Part shown: in pieces, positions 60,318 to 64,000 of the stretch
How the letters are laid out: the number at the start of each line of letters is the position of its first letter
Numbering within the stretch: the stretch's first letter is position 1
Assembly (NCBI GenBank): GCA_020444245.1
Contig: JAHLLI010000006.1
Coordinates: 62,001 to 126,000, forward strand
DNA from: Actinomycetales bacterium
GTDB taxonomy: Bacteria > Actinomycetota > Actinomycetes > Actinomycetales > Cellulomonadaceae
Length of the DNA stretch: 64,000 bases
Reading direction: 5' to 3'
Position numbers and translations under genes: made by a program
Notes under the pieces: model-generated
Database searches by the model: none
Seen by the model: only the letters and a program-made list of their open reading frames with translations
Told to the model about the DNA's origin: nothing

Positions 60318-62033
60318 ATGCCAGGCCTACGCAGCGACCAGTGGTACGCCGGCGACGGCCGCGACCCGTACATCCACCGGGCCTGGATGCGTCGAGGCCT
60401 GCCGAACCACGCCTTCGACGGGCGACCGCACATCGCGATCGCCAACACCGCGTCGGACCTGACGCCGTGCAACATGCACCTCGACGAGGTCGCGGCCAGC
60501 GTCAAGCAGGGCATCTGGGAGGCGGGTGGTGTACCGCTCAACCTGCCGGTGGTCTCCCTGGGCGAGACCCAGGTGCGGCCCACTGCGATGCTCTGGCGCA
60601 ACATGGCCGCGATGGCCGCCGAGGAGATGTTCCGGGCCAACCCGATCGACGGAGTGGTCCTGCTCGGGGGCTGCGACAAGACGATCCCGGCACTGCTCAT
60701 GGCCGCCGCGTCGGTCGACCTGCCCGCAGTGGTCATCCCCGGCGGCCCGATGCTCACCGGCACCTTCCGCGGCGTGCCGATGGGGTGCGGGACCTCGACC
60801 TACGCGCTGGCCGAGGAGGTCCGCGCCGGGGCCATGGACCGGGCCGAGTTCCTGCGCTCCGAGTCGGCGATGATCCGCTCCAAGGGGCACTGCAACACGA
60901 TGGGGACCGCTTCCACGATGGGCCTGCTGGCGGAGGTGCTGGGCACTACGCTGCCGGGCGTCGCCGGTACCCCGGCGCCCGACTCCCGGCTCCTCGAGGC
61001 CTCGCACGAGACCGGTCGCCTCGCGGTCGAGCTGGTCCACGCCGACCGGCGGCCGTCGGTGATCCTGTCCCGCGGCTCGTTCCTCAACGCGATCGTCGCG
61101 CTGGCCGCGATCGGCGGGTCGACCAACGCCGTGGTGCACCTGCTGGCGATCGCCGGCCGCCTGGGCGTCGAGCTGACGTTGGACGACTTCGACCGGACCG
61201 GCTCGGGTGTGCCCCTGCTGGTCGACCTGTTGCCGGCCGGGCGGTTCCTGATGGACGACCTGTACCGGGCCGGTGGCCTGCTGGCCGTGCTGCGCGAGGT
61301 GAGGGACCTCCTGGACCCGACGGCGCTGACCGTCACGGGCCGCCCCCTGGTGGACTACCTGGACGACGCCCAGGTCTGGGACCGGGAGGTCATCCGGGTG
61401 CGTGACGAGCCGCTGCAGCCCGAGGCCGGGATCGCCGTGCTGCGCGGCAACCTCGCCCCGCTCGGCGCCGTGATCAAGCCGGCCGCAGCGACCCCGGAGC
61501 TGCTCCGGCACCGCGGACGCGCCGTCGTCTTCGAGTCCGTGGAGGACCTGCACGCCCGGATCGACGACCCGGACCTGGACGTCGACGCCGACTGCGTGCT
61601 GGTGCTGCGGGGTTGCGGGCCCAGGGGCTACCCGGGCATGCCCGAGGTGTCCAACATGCCGCTGCCCACCAAGCTGCTCGAGCAGGGCGTCCGGGACATG
61701 GTGCGGGTCTGCGACGGCCGGATGAGCGGCACCGCGTTCGGCACCGTCGTGCTGCACGTGGCGCCCGAGGCCGCTGCCGGGGGAGCGCTCGCCCTGGTGC
61801 GCGACGGCGACATGATCGAGCTCGACGTGCCCGCGCGGCGCCTGGTGCTCGAGGTCCCCGACGACGAGCTGGCCGCTCGCGAACCCTCGCCCGCGGCCGT
61901 GGCCGCCTACGCCGCGCCGACGCGCGGCTGGGAGCGGCTGTACATCGACCACGTCCAGCAGGCCGACACCGGGGTCGACCTCGACTTCCTGGTCGGGTCC
62001 ACCGGCTCGGCCGTCGGCCGTGAGTCGCACTGA
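60318..62033 (+). CDS. IlvD/Edd-family sugar-acid dehydratase
   Basis: 571 residues. Cys51 (SDLTPCNMH), Cys119 (GGCDKTIPA) and Cys192 (GHCNTMGTAS) bind the iron-sulfur cluster. GGSTNAVVHLLAIAGRLG and RGCGPRGYPGMPEVSNMPLP and the C-terminal CDGRMSGTAFGTVVLHV are family hallmarks. The family includes L-arabinonate, D-xylonate and L-fuconate dehydratases; context (dehydrogenase, lactonase, aldolase) argues for such a role rather than branched amino acid synthesis. ATG at 60318 has better spacing to AAAGGG than that at 60315. Confidence 0.9.
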   Translation: MPGLRSDQWYAGDGRDPYIHRAWMRRGLPNHAFDGRPHIAIANTASDLTPCNMHLDEVAASVKQGIWEAGGVPLNLPVVSLGETQVRPTAMLWRNMAAMAAEEMFRANPIDGVVLLGGCDKTIPALLMAAASVDLPAVVIPGGPMLTGTFRGVPMGCGTSTYALAEEVRAGAMDRAEFLRSESAMIRSKGHCNTMGTASTMGLLAEVLGTTLPGVAGTPAPDSRLLEASHETGRLAVELVHADRRPSVILSRGSFLNAIVALAAIGGSTNAVVHLLAIAGRLGVELTLDDFDRTGSGVPLLVDLLPAGRFLMDDLYRAGGLLAVLREVRDLLDPTALTVTGRPLVDYLDDAQVWDREVIRVRDEPLQPEAGIAVLRGNLAPLGAVIKPAAATPELLRHRGRAVVFESVEDLHARIDDPDLDVDADCVLVLRGCGPRGYPGMPEVSNMPLPTKLLEQGVRDMVRVCDGRMSGTAFGTVVLHVAPEAAAGGALALVRDGDMIELDVPARRLVLEVPDDELAAREPSPAAVAAYAAPTRGWERLYIDHVQQADTGVDLDFLVGSTGSAVGRESH

Positions 62034-62051
62034 GCGTCGGAGAGGACGAGC

Positions 62052-62840
62052 ATGAACGAGCCGGTCGTCGCTCGCAGCACCGCCCACCTGCGTGCCCTGT
62101 GGGCCGCCGACCGACCCGCATACGGGGTGTGGAGCGTCCTGCCCGACCCCACGGTCGCCGAGCTGCTCGGCGCGTCGGCCATGGACTACGTCTGCATCGA
62201 CCTGCAGCACGGCGTCGCCACCTACAGCGAGCTGCCGGAGCTGTTGCGCGCGATGCGGGGCTCAGGTCTGGCGCCGATCGTCCGCGTGCCGTGGAACGAG
62301 CCCGCAGCGATCATGCGTGCCCTGGACACCGGCGCCGCGGCCGCGCTGGTGCCCATGGTGAACAGCGCTGTCGAGGCTGCGCGCGCGGCGTCCGCGTGCC
62401 GGTTCCCGCCGACCGGGGAGCGCAGCTGGGGCCCGATGTGGGGCGACACCCGGTTCGACGGCGCGCTACCGCCGGCCGACCAGGACGCCGCCGCGATGTG
62501 CCTGGTGATGGTCGAGACCCAGGCCGGCGTCGACGCGCTCGACGAGATCGTGCGCGTGCCCGGCGTCGACGGCGTCTACATCGGACCCAACGACCTGGCC
62601 CTGGGGTGCGGGTACGGGCGTGCGACCTACCGGGACTCACCCGAGGTCGACGCCCTCATCCAGCGGATCGTCGACACCTGCCGTGACGCAGGGATCGTCG
62701 CCGGGCTGCACTGCTCGGACCCGGACATGGCGCTGCACTGGGCCGGCCGGGGCGCACGGCTGTTGACCGCCGGCCAGGACACCTCGCTGCTACGGGCGGC
62801 GGCGGCCCAGCTGTGGGACGCCGTGGGCGGAGGCCGCTAG
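62052..62840 (+). CDS. HpcH/HpaI-type 2-keto-3-deoxy sugar-acid aldolase
   Basis: 262 residues. YGVWSVLPDP, CIDLQHGV (His53), the metal Glu155 (VETQAGVD) and Asp181 (YIGPNDLALG) follow the class II pyruvate aldolase family. It splits the keto acid made by the dehydratase to pyruvate and an aldehyde. Transcribed with the dehydratase, gap 18 bases, GGAGAGGA in front. Confidence 0.88.
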   Translation: MNEPVVARSTAHLRALWAADRPAYGVWSVLPDPTVAELLGASAMDYVCIDLQHGVATYSELPELLRAMRGSGLAPIVRVPWNEPAAIMRALDTGAAAALVPMVNSAVEAARAASACRFPPTGERSWGPMWGDTRFDGALPPADQDAAAMCLVMVETQAGVDALDEIVRVPGVDGVYIGPNDLALGCGYGRATYRDSPEVDALIQRIVDTCRDAGIVAGLHCSDPDMALHWAGRGARLLTAGQDTSLLRAAAAQLWDAVGGGR

Positions 62841-63322
62841 AGACCGGCGGCCTCGCGCACGCGTGCCTCGGCGGCGTCGATGACCTCGGCGACGGCCGGA
62901 TCGGCCAGGTCCACCCGTCCGTTCCCGATCACCTGGCTGAACAGGGTCCCGTCGGCGGCGCGTCGGAGCACCACGCGCACGTGGCGGTCGCCCGGCACCT
63001 TGACCGTCTCGGCGAGCAGGATCGAGTTCTGCACCCGGTCGTGGACCACGCGGGGCAGGCGGCTGCGTGCCTCGACCACGAACCGCACCGGCTCGGTGCC
63101 GTCGACCCAGCGCACCTCGAGCTCGCCGGTCTCGCCGTCCAGGCTCGCGCCGTCGACGTCCGTCCAGTGCCGGGAGAGCGGGCGACCGCCCTGGAGCACG
63201 TGCAGGCCGTCGCGGGTGGCCACGGCCCAACCGTCCTCGAGCTTGGCGAAGGCCAGCGCGGGCTCGGTCAGGCCGAGCGCGGAGCGCGCCTCGTCGGGCA
63301 CATGCAGGGGCATCCGGACCAT
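62837..63322 (-). CDS. Hypothetical actinobacterial protein
   Basis: 161 residues, MVRMPLHVPDEARSALGLTE, with ALAFAKLEDGWAVATRDGLHVLQGG and a C-terminal QNSILLAETVKVPGDRHVRVVLRRAADG. Widespread small actinobacterial proteins of unknown function look like this. Overlaps the end of the aldolase gene on the other strand by four bases. Confidence 0.7.
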   Translation of the reverse strand: MVRMPLHVPDEARSALGLTEPALAFAKLEDGWAVATRDGLHVLQGGRPLSRHWTDVDGASLDGETGELEVRWVDGTEPVRFVVEARSRLPRVVHDRVQNSILLAETVKVPGDRHVRVVLRRAADGTLFSQVIGNGRVDLADPAVAEVIDAAEARVREAAGL

Positions 63323-63389
63323 GACGCCAACCTAACGCGGGCGGGCGGCCGCGCCAGGCGTGGTGGCGCCGGGCGCGGCCGCCGACGCG

Positions 63390-64000
63390 TCACCAGGTCG
63401 AGTCGCCGCGGATGACCACATCGCTGCCGCCGTCGACGAACACCACCTGACCGCACAGGTGCGAGTTCTCCTCGCCGGCGAGCCACGTCAGGAGCCGGGC
63501 CACGACGATCGGCTCGGCGATGCCGTTCAGCGGCATCGGCACCATCTGGAGGAGCTGCTCGCGAGCCTCGGCGGTGGCGATCATGTCCGCGGTCATCGGG
63601 GTCGCGATGATCCCGGGCGCCACCGCGTTGAGCGGGATCGAGACGCCGGCCCACGCGTCGCTCGGCGCGGTGCGCCGCACCCATTGGGCGAACGCCTTCT
63701 TGGTCGAGCTGTAGATCAGCTGGCCGGTGGTCGTGGGGTCCTGGGCCAGGACCTCGGCCCGGGAGAGGGCTGACGCCTCGTCGCCGGCCGTCATCGCGGC
63801 GACAAGCTCGTCGTCGACCGGCATGAGGCTCGCCATCGAGGCCACACCGACCGCCCGCGGTGCGGGCGACGCTGCCAGCATCGGGCGCAGGCCTTCGAGC
63901 GTCGCGACCATGCCGAAGAAGTTCACCGACACGGTCGCCGGGATCGGATGCGCCAGGCCCGCGATGGCGAACACCGCGTCGACCGCGCCCGTGAGGGCAG
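63390..64000 (-). CDS. SDR-family dehydrogenase, C-terminal part
   Basis: The gene enters from the right edge; 203 residues are visible (ALTGAVDAVFAIAGLAHP at the broken end). SVNFFGMVATLEGLRP, SMASL, the catalytic YSSTKKA (YxxxK) and VAPGIIATPM; the insertion VDDELVAAMTAGDEASALSRAE after the Ser motif is like 3-alpha-hydroxysteroid dehydrogenase/carveol-type SDRs. The NAD-binding glycine motif lies outside the window. Confidence 0.85.
   Translation of the reverse strand, partial: ALTGAVDAVFAIAGLAHPIPATVSVNFFGMVATLEGLRPMLAASPAPRAVGVASMASLMPVDDELVAAMTAGDEASALSRAEVLAQDPTTTGQLIYSSTKKAFAQWVRRTAPSDAWAGVSIPLNAVAPGIIATPMTADMIATAEAREQLLQMVPMPLNGIAEPIVVARLLTWLAGEENSHLCGQVVFVDGGSDVVIRGDSTW

Overview
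The window is very GC-rich DNA with GTG/ATG starts, four-base ATGA/GTGA gene overlaps, WhiB-type and actinobacterial housekeeping genes, and sugar ABC operons that lack their own ATPase. This points to an actinobacterium of the Micrococcales, most likely Cellulomonas-like. The genus is inferred from gene content only.

Region 1 (1-16.5 kb) is core genome: the N-terminus of a membrane protein, tRNA-dihydrouridine synthase, a PfkB sugar kinase, a GH13 alpha-glucosidase, dGTPase, a ZIP metal transporter, DNA primase, a pair of secreted proteins with different codon use, a PrmC-related methyltransferase (with a 24-codon upstream gene), an MFS transporter, and three paralogous membrane-anchored PQQ-type beta-propeller proteins. 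Many genes here start 6-7 bases after a TANNNT-like -10 box, so they are probably transcribed without a leader.

Region 2 (16.6-25 kb) is a LacI-controlled alpha-glucan operon: GH13, sugar-binding lipoprotein, two permeases, a second GH13 and LacI. A HAD phosphatase follows. Region 3 (25-30.4 kb) is a beta-glucoside PTS locus. HPr and the EII permease are divergently transcribed, and each leader carries a LicT/BglG-type antiterminator site overlapping a terminator. GH1, the LicT antiterminator and an orphan EIIB domain follow.

Region 4 (30.4-50.7 kb) takes up and degrades rhamnose-containing glycosides. GH3, an ABC importer (binding protein plus two permeases), GH78 alpha-L-rhamnosidase, a GH43-like enzyme and two LacI regulators are followed by rhamnose isomerase, a bifunctional aldolase/dehydrogenase, rhamnulokinase, a second aldolase and LutABC. 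Together these can take rhamnose to dihydroxyacetone phosphate and lactaldehyde, then lactate, then pyruvate. Palindromic operators in front of the transcription units suggest which LacI protein acts where.

Region 5 (50.81-57.40 kb) is a compact integrated element inserted in the 3' end of tRNA-Asn(GTT), bounded by a 26-bp direct repeat. It carries integrase, excisionase, a replication initiator with eight 9-bp iterons inside its own gene, a WhiB-like protein, an HK97-type major capsid protein and two cargo genes on the other strand. No portal, large terminase, protease or tail gene is visible. It looks like a minimal capsid-encoding phage satellite (phiRv1/phiRv2-like or cf-PICI-like) and is the most interesting system in the window.

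Region 6 (57.5-64 kb) is a sugar-acid (non-phosphorylative) pathway: zinc dehydrogenase, SMP-30 lactonase and an IclR regulator on the minus strand, and a divergent IlvD/Edd dehydratase plus HpcH/HpaI aldolase. A hypothetical protein and the C-terminal part of an SDR dehydrogenase close the window.
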